From the NCBI GenBank assembly GCA_030762895.1, contig CM061062.1, positions 233,791,879-233,855,878 of the forward strand: DNA of 64,000 nucleotides. Reading direction: 5' to 3'. The translations under genes were made by a program, and so were the position numbers. Each line of letters begins with the position of its first letter. Position 1 is the first letter of the stretch. This document shows, piece after piece, positions 1-11,293 of this stretch. Source of the DNA: Sophora flavescens (Eukaryota; Streptophyta; Magnoliopsida; Fabales; Fabaceae). The notes beneath the pieces are model-generated. The model was not told where the DNA came from. It did not search any database and was given only the letters and a program-made list of their open reading frames with translations.

Positions 1-369
1 GGTAGTAGGTGGATAGAGTGTGAGGGAGGTGTAATTAACGTTTCAGGGTAGGGTGTGGTTTGGCTGAGAAGGGTGGTGAGGTGTGGGAGAGTGGGTAATA
101 AAGTGGGAGAGAGAAAAGGCGTAGTACGGTTGGGTGAGGGTTTTGGGTAACCGTGATTTCCCCTTCCCCACGTCTCTCTTCATTAAAAAACTTTTTGAAA
201 AATTTATTTTGTACCCCTTTTTCTATTTCCCATAACGGACAAAAAGACAACTGTCCCCACTGTATTCTTGTCAAATGTTGGCCGCCATTTCACCAAAATG
301 GCCACTCGCAGCTACCATAAGTCAAGCCCTGATGCAGCATTGTTCCTTTAGCCCAGGATCCGAGATTTC
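1..369. other. Uncharacterised sequence left of element Z pol
   Basis: No gene is visible. The first 130 bases are rich in G and A on the plus strand (many GTGGG/GAGGG words), followed by mixed AT-rich sequence. It does not read as the protease or gag that should precede the Z polymerase, so Z is either truncated here or interrupted by another insertion. Confidence 0.4.
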
Positions 370-2379
370 TCTCTGCCAGCAAAGTTAAGGCTTCTATGAA
401 AGAAGAGGCCCAAGTTTACATGATGCTGTCTTCCCTGGAAGTAGAGAGCAAGCCTGATGTTGGAAACGTGCCAATAGTGAGAGAGTTCCCTGAAGTGTTC
501 CTTGGGGATGTTTATGAACTACCCCCTGAGAAAGATGTTGAGCTTACCATAGACTTAGTGCTAGGAACAGGATCCATATCCAAAGCACCTTATAGGATGT
601 CTCATCTAGAGCTAGCTGAGTTGAAGAAACAGTTGGAGGAACTGACTCAAACAGTTCATTAGGCCCAGCGTGTCCCCATGGGGAGCGCTAGTGTTGTTGG
701 TGAAGAAGAATGATGGCAGCATGAGGTTGTGTGTCGACTATCGACAACTCAACAAAGTGACCATTAAGAATAGGTATTCTCTTCCTAGGATTGATGATCT
801 TATGGACCAATTGATAGGAGCTTGTGTCTTCTCCAAGATAGATCTGAGATCAGGATACCATCAAATTCGAGATAAGTCTGAGGACATCCCAAAGACTACG
901 TTTAGGACGCGTTATGGTCACTGTGGGTATTTGGTTATACCCTTTGGTGTGACTAATGCTCCTACTGTGTTCATGGATTATATGAACAAGACCTTTCACC
1001 CTTACTTGGATAAGTTTGTGGTGATTTTCATAGATGACATCTTAGTGTACTCCGAGACAAGGGAGGAATACTTGAGGGTTGTCTTGCAGACCCTTAAAGA
1101 GAAGCAGTTGTATGCTAAGTTGTCTAAATCGTATACCAGATGTTCCAGAGCTAAGGAAGTTGATCCTCGAGGAAGGACATAGGAGTGGACTAATTGTGCA
1201 CCCAGGTGCCACTAAGATGTATCAGGATTTAAGGATCATGTTTTGGTGGCCTGGGATGAAAAAGGATGTGGCTGAATTTGTTTATGAGTGCTTAGTGTGC
1301 CAAAAGGGATAGTATCTCTGGATTTTTTGTCTGGACTTCCTAGGACTCTGGCGGGTTATGAAGCTATCTAGGTTGTTGTGGACAGGTTGACTAAATCTGC
1401 CCATTTCATCCCTATGAACATGGAATATCCCCTAGAGAAATTGACTGTTGTAAATCAAAGAGATAGTTAGGCTACATGGTGTACCCTCTAGCATTGTGTC
1501 AGATAGAGACCCTAGATTTACCTTAGGTTCTGGAATAGTTTGCATGAGGCCTTAGGGACGAACCTTAGATTAAGTTCAGCATACCACCCACAGACTGATG
1601 GGCAGTCTGAGAGAACCATCCAGTCCTTAGAGGACTTAATGAGAGGTTGTGTGCTAGAGAAGTCTGGTAGTTGGGACAAGTTTTTGCCCCTAATAGAGTT
1701 CACCTACAACAACAGCTTCCATTCCAGTATTGGGATGACACCTTATGAAGCATTGTATGGGAGGAAATGTAGAACACCTTTGTGTTGGAATGAACCCGGT
1801 GAGAACTTTGTGCTAGGACCAAAGATAGTGCAAGAACCCACAGATAAAGTGAGGATGATCCAGGAAAATATAAGAGTGGCACAAAGTAGCCAAAAGAGCT
1901 ATTATGATAAGAGAAGGAAGGCTCTCTAATTCCATGATGGTGATCATGTATTCTTGCGAGTTACTACAACAACTGGGGTCGGTAGAGTGATGAAAGCGAA
2001 GAAACTTACTCCCAAATTCATTGGCCCTTACCAAATTCTAAAAAGAGTCGGTGAAGTTGCTTACCAAATCGTGTTACCACCTTTCTTGTCCAATCTTCAT
2101 AACGTGTTTCATGTGTCACAACTTAGAAAATACATTCATGATCCAAGCCATGTGATAGTACCCGACACAATTCAGTGGAAAGAGAACTTGGCTTTTGCGG
2201 TGCTACCGCTTCGAGTTGAGGATCGAATGGTGAAGCAACTAAGAGGCAAAGAGATTCCCTTTGTTAAAGTAGTTTGGAGTGGGGCTACTGAGGAAAGTGC
2301 TACATGGGAGCTGGATAGCAAGATGATGGAGGCGTACCCGCACCTTCTCAATCGAGGTGAGTATAAATTTCTAGGATGA
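370..2379 (+). pseudogene. Z pol remnant (reverse transcriptase, integrase, chromodomain-like end)
   Basis: Broken Ty3/gypsy polyprotein read in several frames. Positions 396-662 hold the segment just before reverse transcriptase (VREFPEVF and APYRMS motifs). Positions 670-1130 hold the RT palm, with the catalytic FIDDILVYS near 1027. The frame then jumps at about 1126 straight to the integrase zinc-binding region (HPGATKMYQDL, CLVCQK, 1150-1310). The RT thumb and RNase H, roughly 0.9 kb in relative A, are therefore deleted. A second, smaller deletion follows CLVCQK. The integrase core continues at 1540-1929 (HPQTDGQSERT), and 1954-2379 carries the integrase C-terminus with a chromodomain-like end (ATWELDSKMMEAYPHL). 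It cannot be functional. Family assignment rests on similarity to element A and to Tekay-type chromoviruses. Confidence 0.85.
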
Positions 2380-2570
2380 AATCTTATAAGGCGGTGGAAT
2401 TGTAACATCCCATTTTTCGTATAAAGTGTTTTGTGTGCTGTATGTATGTTAATTTTGACCTTAGGAACAATTAAAGGGGGCTAAGTGGGACTTTCAAAGA
2501 AGGAAAATCCCTTTTGATGCATGAGAACGGTCGTGCTCATGTATCAGCACGTCTGTGCTTAGGCACGTGT
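370..2570 (+). mobile_element. Element Z: decayed Ty3/gypsy chromovirus, 3' part, with start of its 3' LTR
   Basis: The 3' part of a plus-strand Tekay/Del-like chromovirus. A broken pol (370-2379) is followed by a purine-rich tract and an LTR that starts TGTAACATCCC at 2401. This LTR is cut at 2570 by element A and resumes at 24659, because both sides carry the same GCACGACCGT-type words and the right side continues with a TATA box and leader. The 5' half (gag, protease, 5' LTR) lies outside the window or is lost. It is the outermost and presumably oldest element of the nest. Confidence 0.8.
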
Positions 2571-4884
2571 TGTAACATCCGTGATTTTATGTTTTGCTTA
2601 CGTAAGAGGATTAGGTGTAAGACTTGGATTACATAGTGAAGATGTTGTTTGAGGTATAGGAACATTTTTATGGAAAGTACGCAACCATCCAGAGGGAGTT
2701 TGAATGTAAAAACAACTTAGGGTTTTCCCGATTATCGTCTTTACGGTGTATGAGTGTGAAATAAGGAATTTGGAGTTAGGATTGAGATTAGCCATTTTTG
2801 AGGGTTTGAGGTTGTTTATTAGGTCTTGCAGAGCCGATATCTCAAATTTGAGGTCAATCGGACGTCGAACGGGCTCAGAACACGACGAAACATCTTCTGG
2901 TCAATGGTCAACTCTCAAGCGTGGGCTTTCCCACCCTCAAGCATGGAGGTCAACCAGACCAGCTCTGGCATTGACCTCCATGTGTCAAAAGCGGCATACG
3001 TGGCATCTCTTGATAGGTTGCATGGCGCGATGGTCTAATTCAGTAAAAATAAAAGGTGACTTAAGTGACTTAACTCACTAAGTCACCAAAACAAAAACAG
3101 AAGCAGAAAGCATATAGAGAGCAGAAAAGAGAGATTTTAGAGAGAGGGAGAGAAACTTAGAGAGAGGAAGAGTCTCTGCTTGAGTATCGACTCGTTCGAT
3201 CACCCCGTTGCATTTCCGAGTACATCGTTGTGTTCGTGGCAACGTCGTCTTCATCACTCTCCTTCTCTTCTTTTCTCTAGTGGAGGTAATTCATACACTT
3301 TTTATGTCGAAATGCCATCTGTTACCGTATTCGACTTATCTCTCATATAAGTTATCGGATTTCAATTCCAACTTCATATTAGGACTCCTTGTAACGTGCT
3401 CTTCGTAATGTGATGTTTAGGTGAAATTTTGGAGGCTCGGAGGCCTTTATCCTTTGCGTGGAAGATTCGAGAGGAGTCGAGGAGGACTCGTTACGTAGCG
3501 CTCATTTATCATACGACTTTCCGTGTGGGGGAAAGAATCCATCTAACATCGAAAACGGTGAAGTAGCATTTATTTCGATAATCGCGAATGGAGACCGAAA
3601 CCCTACTAGAGAGCGAGTAACGGACAATATCAATATCATAGTGGGGACTACGTAGTGGTACCGATGATGATATTGGAATTGTATGTTTATTGTTGTCACG
3701 TATAAAAATATAATATTTTAATATTGATGTTATGTGTTTTGACTGTCTTCGGTATATTGTTGATACATGATGAATTGTCTGTGTTATTTGTGCTGATTGG
3801 GTGATAGATAAACCTACAATATATTATTTTATTATATATAGAGATGATTGGAATGATGACATGTTGCCATGATTGTGCTTAGAGACTTTTCTCAATAATG
3901 AGACATGATGAGTTATGGTGATGTATGTGGGCTTTCATAATATATGTGTTCAATAGTGCCAAACTGAGATGCTTATTGTGATATTGAGATAAGATTGAAG
4001 AGATATGATTATTGTCGAGGTTGTCCTTGAGATAGGGATGAGAGGTTCAGGCACTAGGAGATGACCCGAGAGATGGTCTGTGATATATTGCATTGGCACT
4101 AGGGATTTTATTCCTTGGGGGGTGTATTCTCGTGGTTCAGACAGTTGGCAGGATCGTTCCATACATTATTATTACAGCCGCAGCTATAGATCATGCATTG
4201 CATGAGCGCCCTGGCCGTGGGATCAGGGTGTGCACCTACGTGTATTATGCAACTATAGTGCCATTGCTTTGCATGGGCATTCTCCATCCACGGACAAGAA
4301 TGTGCATCGGGGACTCTGGAGACGTGTCATTATGGATATATGGCTGTACATGATCATACACATTGTATTGCATTGCATCATGTTGGAGGGTAGAGGAAAA
4401 TAATAGATGTTTTGAGGATGGTTGTGCTTATATATATATATATATATATATATATGGAGATGGATGTTTAGTGTGTTGTTATAGATTTAAATGTTGCTAA
4501 ACCCTTTCCACGTTTGACGTTAAATCATTTCTTATCCCCTTTCTTTTTGCAGCGGTGGTTTGTTTTATTTACTGTTGAACCTTAGATTCGGAGCACGGTG
4601 ATGGCACACTGGGATCACCCGTGGATGACTCAGTCGACAAGGTTCCCCCTCACAGGTACTTTTGAGTTCGAGTTTGTGGATCCCAACGGGTGGCTAGTGG
4701 ACCCAATCACTCGGTTTGCAATATATATGGGTCCAGTCTCGGTGACTAGCGGATTCGAACAGGGAGCTCCTTTGGGTTTGATTGGTACGTTCCAAGTCGG
4801 TCAGACGTTTCCCTTTCCGATCGGATTTCAGGATGCACGGTTACCACCGATGCCAGAGATGGCACCAGTTCCCTTCCTAGTACT
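2571..4884 (+). repeat. A 5' LTR, first part
   Basis: It matches the 3' LTR at 22964 onward but is longer. It keeps about 1.15 kb (2744-3896) and 213 bp (4634-4846) that the 3' LTR lacks. The retained part includes a strong hairpin (2942-2982), an AT-rich A-tract region near 3043-3055 and a GA-rich tract (3105-3175) that looks like the transcribed leader. A (TA)n tract lies at 4429-4455. An open frame starts with ATG at 4601. The LTR resumes after element B at 17589. Confidence 0.85.
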
Positions 4885-5844
4885 TGATAAGCCTCTGGCT
4901 CATCTAGTTTCCAGCTAGAAAAGGGGTAGATTTTGTGCCTAATTGGGCGAGTCAACCTCGCTAATCTCCCAAATTGGCCTTGTTTTGTTCCTAAGTTAGA
5001 ATTTGATTCGTTTTATGCATTCTTATTAGTTTTAGTTTATTTTGAGTAGAATTACGCTTTTCGTTTTCTTTTATTGTTTCAGGTCAAAAGTGAAGCTCTT
5101 AGAGTCAAGGAAAATGAAGAAAACAGTGGAAAAGCAATTCTGGAAGTTTCGCCTCGAGAAACAGGATCTCGCCTCGCGAGACTGAAGACCAGCCTGAACA
5201 GTAACAGTCACCCTTTCTGTCTCGCCTCGCGAATCACTATCTCGCCTCGCGAGCCTGAAGGCTTGACTGTGCCATAAATGTTACCCTCTCTGTCTCGCCC
5301 CGCGAACACCATCTCGCCTCGCGAGTATTCAAATCAGGATGGAGCCAAAATTGAATTTCGCCTCGCGAGAGCTTGCTCGCCCCGCGAGCGGGCACAAACC
5401 AGAACCCCTATTTATAGGATGTTTTAGGTCAAATTGAGAACCTTTTGTCAACCACTTGTTTTTAGATCGTTTTTGAGATTCTCTGGAGCTGGGTCTCCCT
5501 ATTTTCTTTTCTTATTGTACAATCATGATGAACTCCAATTGTTTGTGTCTTGTTACAAGCATGAGGAGATAATCCCCTTGTCTAAGGGATCAATGAAACC
5601 ACCCATGGTGGTGTAGTTCAATATGATGTATGTTTCCCTCCTTTATCTCAATTCATGTTTTCCAATTCTGAATTTATTGCGTTGATCATATGCATGGGTG
5701 ATTGACTAGTTAACGTGATGAGGCTTAGTAGGCAATTCACGTTTAGAACTTGAATTGGGATCATTGATTGAATATTGCACGAGAGTGAGTAGAAGATCAG
5801 TGCAACCTTATAGGGAACGAGATTCAATAGAGTTTGATGATTAT
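4885..5844 (+). repeat. B 5' LTR, first part, with CTCGCCTCGCGAG array and TATA box
   Basis: About eight copies of the word TCGCCTCGCGA (some as TCGCCCCGCGA) lie between 5147 and 5392. A TATA-like CTATTTATA follows at 5408-5416 and is repeated in the 3' LTR at 16766-16774. The LTR continues at 11294 after element C. Confidence 0.85.
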
Positions 5845-7235
5845 TGTTGACGAATCTGGGCAAGTATACCCAGTCGTGCAAGTAATATGGTGGTGAGACC
5901 GGTTATCGTATCCACGGGGATTGGATGTCAACTACCAATTCACAAACTCGGAAACTATCTAGACTAAACTAAAAATCAAGAGAAATCAAAACAGAAAAAT
6001 AAAGCAACAAAAGCAATAAAATGTTTTTGGTCTTTTTGGGGACTTGACAAACACTTGGACTGCAGAAAGATATGTTGGGACTAGACTTCACCAAACCTCT
6101 AACTCATGTACTATCAGGACTAGATACCTCCCATTCATGCTTCAAATAATAAAATCAATCCACTAAATTACTCAAACCCCGATTCCTCGGATGGCAAGAG
6201 CCTAACTCCACTAATAGACCCTAATTCCTTAGGTGGCCTAGATTAATGAATTTGCATTAGGATTAGGGATTACGCGATTACTAGTAAACCAAACTCCATT
6301 CCTAGATGCAAGGGTTACTAGGTGATTAAATTCAATTTCGGTTCTAATACGAATTTCCCAATTGCATATCAAAACACAAATCGAGTCATGGGGGTGCTAG
6401 CCACAACAAGCATTAAGCATGGAAAATTAATCACTAATACGAAGCCATGAACACAGACTAATCAGTCAAGATAAATACATAATAATCAGTTTGGTTACAT
6501 CTAATCCCAACAACAGGATTTAACTACTCATAATTACAGAGAAAGCCAAACCAAAGAAATAGGAGAAGAGGAGAGAAGAGGCTCCATGGGAGCTTTCCTT
6601 CTTCTTCACAGCAACTCCCTTCTAGGGTTGAAACCCTAGTCCAGCCGCAGCTCCAAGTGCCCCCCTTAAAAACTCAAAAACTCCTAATTCTGCCCTAAAA
6701 CAGCAACTTATACCAATCAGATTCTGCGCGCGCTCGCGAGGCGAGTAGCCTCTCGCGAGGCGAATGTTAAAAATCTGGTCTTCAGAGATTGGAACACTCG
6801 AGAGGCGAGAGTTTCTCGCGAGGTGAAACCAAAAGGTTCTTCTCAAATACGCCCATGAAGAGCATCAGGGCCTGGGCGTGATGGCTTCTGGTCCTCAGAC
6901 TCGCGGGGCGAGAGATGGTTCGCGTGGAGAGACAGAAATGGTTGCATTTTCTGGCACAGTCAGCTTTCAGGGTCGCGGGGCGAATCCAGACTCGCGAGGC
7001 GAATCTTCAGAATTATGCTTGGCTCAATTTCTTCTCCTTTCTAGCTCTAAATTCATCCAAGCTTCCTTATGGCCAAATCTGCACAGTTTTCCTCAAGTTC
7101 CTGCAAAACAACACCAAGAAACCACTTCACCCGTTCCAAGGGAAAATCTAACTAAAATCAAATAAAGAATGCCTAATCTATATGAAAAATGCATGCAAAA
7201 GTGTACAGAAAATGTAATGTAAAATCACACTATCA
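5845..7235 (-). repeat. C 3' LTR (left copy)
   Basis: Read on the minus strand it has about eight CTCGCCTCGCGAG-like words (7010 down to 6727), then a TATA-like GGTATAAG near 6706-6713. It also carries a weak ATCACGCCC/GGGCCTGATG palindrome at about 6862-6883. It is almost identical to the copy at 9901-11293. Confidence 0.9.
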
Positions 7236-8858
7236 AATCACCCCAAGCTTATTCAATTGCTTGTCCTCAAGCAATCACTAAGGCCAGAAGAGAAAAAACA
7301 GAACATGGATAGTGAACTAAGAACCCGAGTAAATGATCCAAGCAATAGGCAATTCAAACAATTTAGCAAGAGACAATCAATTCAAGTCCAATTAGAGGCT
7401 TAGGTTCCTTAAACTCATGTTCTCACTGATTTGGGCACTCTTTCTCACCTGAAGCTCACCCCAAGCTTGTTCATTTTCTTGGCTCTCTTTTCTCCCTCAC
7501 TCAAGTGTTAGGGATATATGACAATTCGCTCCATTTTCCTCAAGGAATGACATCTACCATAGGCTTGACTATCAACCAATTCTCTACTTTATTAATGAAA
7601 ACAATTTAGAATCAAGAGGTCTTTCACTTGGTTGTAACGGGGCCATGGGATTAATCGTTAGGTGGGGAAATCAAGAAAATGACATTTCCAAAAGGGCTAA
7701 CAAAATATAGCATTGCACACATGACCTTCTAAAATACCCTTATGGGTTTTGATTCCTTTTTCCACCTTTCTTTTCTTTCTTTTTCTTTTATTTCTCATTT
7801 CTTTTTGTCATCCCCTTCTCTACTTTATTTTTCTTTTTCTCTTTTTCTTTTATTTTTCTTTTGCTTGGAGAAGGGGAGATTTTTCAACTCAAGAGAATTA
7901 TTTTTTTCTGATTCTTTCATCCCAAACTTTTTTTTTTCAACTACCTTTTTACCCTTTTTGTAATACTTTAGAAGGTCCTATCATAAGCATCATTCATCAA
8001 AAAATTTCAAGGGACCAAGAAAAGTATTTCATTCTTTCAAGCTCAAAATTGGGCAACTAAGGGGTAGCATTTCATTATTCAAAGCTCAGAAGGCCAGAAA
8101 AAATACCTATTGCCTCAATCATTTTCAAAAAGGTTTTCAAAAATTTTTAAGTTTTGAAATGGTTTCAAGTCAAGTTCTAGAGAAGACAATCCAAGAGGAA
8201 TAACACTCTAACACGAAGAATGGGGTAGATTTAGTGAGTACTCCTTTGGCTCAAAATCTCACATTTTAGTAGTTCAAAAATCAATGAGAAACACAAATCT
8301 ACAGAACCATATGCTAATTATCAACTATCACAGATTATCTCAAACATTTTTATTTGTAGCCTTATCACAAGAATGAAAAAAATTGGGTTCAATAATTCAC
8401 TATCGCAATTTAATAGGCACTTAGTTTTCACAATCGGATGCAAATTCTAAGCAAGAGACAATCTAATCATGTGAACATGCAAAGCTATCATGCAAGACTA
8501 TATGAATGCAACATGGAAAATGCAAATGCAAAATACCCCTACCCCAAGCTTAAGAATTTACATTGTCGCCAATGTAAACAATCAAGATGGAGAGAGGAGA
8601 AAAGTAAAATAAAATAAAAAAATTTAGAACGGCTTACCGAGGAGTTAGCGGGTGTTGGCTCTCATTCCAGTCAGAAACTTGTTGGGAAGTACATCACGGT
8701 CGTGAGGGTGCTGACTTTTCTTTTTGCTATCCCTTCCTTCTTTCCCTGAAATCACTTGGCAAATCTCAATGTATTATTTTTCCTCTTGATCTTCTCAAAT
8801 TATTCAAGAGGTTAAAATCAAAAACAAAATCTAACTAAAGAGAAGGGTTAAGAAAAGT
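7236..8858 (-). other. C 3' non-coding interior
   Basis: No gene. It contains long T-rich runs (7742-7960) and mixed sequence homologous to 36691-38256 of element D. It ends at the polypurine tract (complement of AATCACCCCAAGCTT). Open frames on the plus strand here are low-complexity and lie antisense to the element. Confidence 0.75.
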
Positions 8859-8904
8859 CGGGTTGCCTCCCAATAAGCGCTTCTTTAACGTCACTAGCTT
8901 GACG
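8859..8904 (-). promoter_or_regulatory. Conserved post-ORF hairpin motif in C
   Basis: On the minus strand, directly after the ORF stop, CGTCAAGCTAGTGACG (a small inverted repeat) is followed by AAGCGCTTATTGGGAGGCAACCC. The GGGAGGCAACCC part also follows gag-pro in D and B. Its role is unknown. Confidence 0.6.
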
Positions 8905-8906
8905 TT

Positions 8907-9809
8907 CTAGGATTCTCCTCCCGGATCCCATGGTCTGTAGAGTGGAGATTGCAGAAGTAATATGACTTTATCATCAACTCCACCCAGCCAGTGTGTGAAA
9001 ACTCCATTGACCTTTGCAATTATGAATTCCCTTCCTCTCGGGTCAAGTGAAATTTTCAAGAGGAAGTTTGCCAGACAAGTGGAAGGGGTTAGTTTTGTAG
9101 CGTCCACACATGCATGCAAGCCAACATATTTGTCCAATGCAGAAAATTCAGATTCCTTAGCAAGCATGGTGGAATCCACTACCACTTCGTCTTCATCTTG
9201 AACTATCCCCCAAACCAGATTTTCCTCAAATTGTGCTGCACGTGACTCTTGTACTAACTGTTTGCAGATCTCCTCAACTTTCGTTTTGAAGTTCTGCTTC
9301 ACAGCTTCGATACTCTCACAATTGGCTCTTGCCTTGGCCTCAGAGGTGGATAGCTCTTGGGAATATTGTTCTAGAGCAGCTTTCAACAGTGGTTGCTCCT
9401 TCCATTCCCATTCTTCAACTTCCCAAAGACTTGTGAAAGGTACTTCCTCTTCTTGTGACTTATCTACCATCACCACTTCGTCTTCAATTTGATTCATTCC
9501 CACAACCAGATTTTTCTCAAATTCTGCTTCATGTGGCTCTATGGGAATCATACATGGTGGTGGAGGTGGTAAATATGAACAAAAGGTTTCCCAATCCTCC
9601 TCGGAGAAGTTATATATAAGCATTCCCGTCATATAATCAACTTGTGTGGGAGTAACTTGATCCATCAAATCCATGCAACCTCCCAAACACCAGTTGTCCT
9701 TCAAAGCATGACTTGAGGCTTCCTCATAAGGTGGATAATAGTGATTGTCCATGAACTGCTTCCACCTTGCACAAACACAACTCAAAAGAAAAAGATCAAA
9801 TATATACAA
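8907..9809 (-). CDS. Uncharacterised 300-aa ORF replacing gag-pro in element C
   Basis: I do not recognise a family. The frame is intact, starting about 70 nt after the PBS and ending just before the conserved hairpin, exactly where gag-pro sits in related element D. The first ATG gives 300 residues; Met20 (MDNHYYPPYEE) is an alternative start that avoids a hydrophobic leader. The protein is acidic and has a five-proline run (81-85). A direct repeat is visible: FEKNLVVGMNQIEDEVV at 97-113 and FEENLVWGIVQDEDEVV at 194-210. A probable coiled coil rich in E, K and Q lies at about 140-190. No zinc knuckle, protease DSGA/LGAS motif or RT motif is present. It could be a Gag-like structural protein, a captured host fragment or an element-specific accessory protein. 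The intact frame and near-identical LTRs suggest recent activity. Confidence 0.6.
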   Translation of the reverse strand: MYIFDLFLLSCVCARWKQFMDNHYYPPYEEASSHALKDNWCLGGCMDLMDQVTPTQVDYMTGMLIYNFSEEDWETFCSYLPPPPPCMIPIEPHEAEFEKNLVVGMNQIEDEVVMVDKSQEEEVPFTSLWEVEEWEWKEQPLLKAALEQYSQELSTSEAKARANCESIEAVKQNFKTKVEEICKQLVQESRAAQFEENLVWGIVQDEDEVVVDSTMLAKESEFSALDKYVGLHACVDATKLTPSTCLANFLLKISLDPRGREFIIAKVNGVFTHWLGGVDDKVILLLQSPLYRPWDPGGES

Positions 9810-9876
9810 AAAAGTAAAGAATAAAAATGTCTAAATTAGTTGCCTCCCTTGTTACTAATGATATTGGTAAAACCAC

Positions 9877-9894
9877 TCCCCGGCAACGGCGCCA
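9877..9894 (-). other. C primer binding site (tRNA-Asp type)
   Basis: The minus strand reads TGGCGCCGTTGCCGGGGA shortly after the LTR end at 9901. It is complementary to the 3' end of plant tRNA-Asp, as is common in Athila-type elements. Confidence 0.85.
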
Positions 9895-9900
9895 AAAACA

Positions 9901-11293
9901 TGTTGACGAATCTGGGCAAGTATACCCAGTCGTGCAAGTAATACGGTGGTGAGACCGGTTATCATATCCACGGGGATTGGATGTCAACTACCAATTCACA
10001 AACTCGGAAACTATCTAGACTAAACTAAAATTCAAGAGAAATCAAAACAGAAAAATAAAGCAACAAAAGCAATAAAATGTTTTTGGTCTTTTTGGGGACT
10101 TTTGACAAACACTTGGAGTGCAGAAAGATATGTTGGGACTAGACTTCACCAAACCTCTAACTCATGTACTATCAGGACTAGATACCTCCCATTCATGCTT
10201 CAGATATTAAAATCAATCCACTAAATTATTTAAACCCCGATTCCTCGGATGGCAAGAGCCTAAATCCGCTAATAGACCCTAATTCCTTAGGTGGCCTAGA
10301 TTAATGAATTTGCATTAGGATTAGGGATTACGCGATTACTAGTAAACCAAACTCCATTCCTTGATGCAAGGGTTACTAGGTGATTAAATTCAATTCTGGT
10401 TCTAATACGAATTTCCCAATTGCATATCAAAACACAAATCGAGTCATAGGGGTGCTAGCCACAATAAGCATTAAGCATGGAAAATTAATCACTAATACGA
10501 AGGCATGAACACAAACTAATCAGTCAAGATAAATACATAATAATCAGTTTGGTTACATCTAATCCCAACAACAGGATTTAACTACTCATAATTACAGATA
10601 AAGCCAAACCAGAGAAATAGGAGAAGAGGAGAGAAGAGGCTCCATGGGATCTTTCCTTCTTCTTCACAGCAACTCCCTTCTAGGGTTGAAACCCTAGTCC
10701 AGCCGCAGCTCCAAGTGCCCCCCTTCAAAAACTCAAAAACTCCTAATTCTGCCCTAAAACAGCAACTTATACCAATCAGACTCTGCGCGCGCTCGCGAGG
10801 TGAGTAGCCTCTCGCGAGGCGAATGTTAAAAATCTGGTCTTCAGAGATTGGAACACTCGCGAGGCGAGAGTTGCTCGTGAGGCGAAACCGAAAGGTTCTT
10901 CTCAAATACGCCCGTGAAGAGCATCAGGTCCTGGGCGTGATGGCTTCTGGTCCTCAGACTCGCGGGGCGAGATATGGTTCGTGTGACGAGACAGAAATGG
11001 TTGTATTTTCTGGCACAGTCAGCTTTCAGGTCGCGGGGCGAATCTAGTCTCGCGAGGCGAATCTTCAGAATTCTGCTTGGCTCAATTTCTTCTCCTTTCT
11101 AGCTCTAAATTCTTCCAAGCTTCCTTATGGCCAAATCTGCACAGTTTTCCTCAAGTTCCTGCAAAACAACACCAAGAAACCGCTTCACCCATTCCAAGGG
11201 AAAATCTAACTAAAATCAAATAAAGAATGCCTAATCTATATGAAAAATGCATGCAAAAGTGTACAGAAAATATGATGTAAAATCACACTATCA
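9901..11293 (-). repeat. C 5' LTR (right copy)
   Basis: It is a near-exact copy of 5845-7235 with scattered single-base changes. It carries the same word array (about 10790-11065) and the same TATA-like site (about 10767-10775). Being 5' on the minus strand, it would drive the element's transcription. Confidence 0.9.

Larger units (their letters stand above)
5845..11293 (-). mobile_element. Element C: non-autonomous, minus-strand LTR element carrying a novel ORF
   Basis: Two near-identical LTRs of about 1.39 kb (5845-7235 and 9901-11293) bound a 2.67-kb interior. On the minus strand they start TGATAGTGTG and end GATTCGTCAACA, followed by a tRNA-Asp PBS (9877-9894). The polypurine tract abuts 7236. 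Flanking 5-mers are ATTAT and GTTAT, a target duplication with one change; the empty site is the B 3' LTR at about 17195-17210. The interior shares its 3' non-coding part and post-ORF hairpin with element D, but gag-pro is replaced by a 300-codon ORF. It is the innermost insertion of the nest. Confidence 0.9.

Noticed and set aside
7742..8060. Plus-strand phenylalanine/leucine-rich open frames that look like membrane proteins (also 37121-37552)
   Set aside because: They come from T-rich runs in the antisense strand of the C and D 3' interiors, have no start context and duplicate with the elements.
8962..9492. Plus-strand serine-rich frames opposite the C ORF
   Set aside because: They are shadows of the minus-strand 300-codon ORF.
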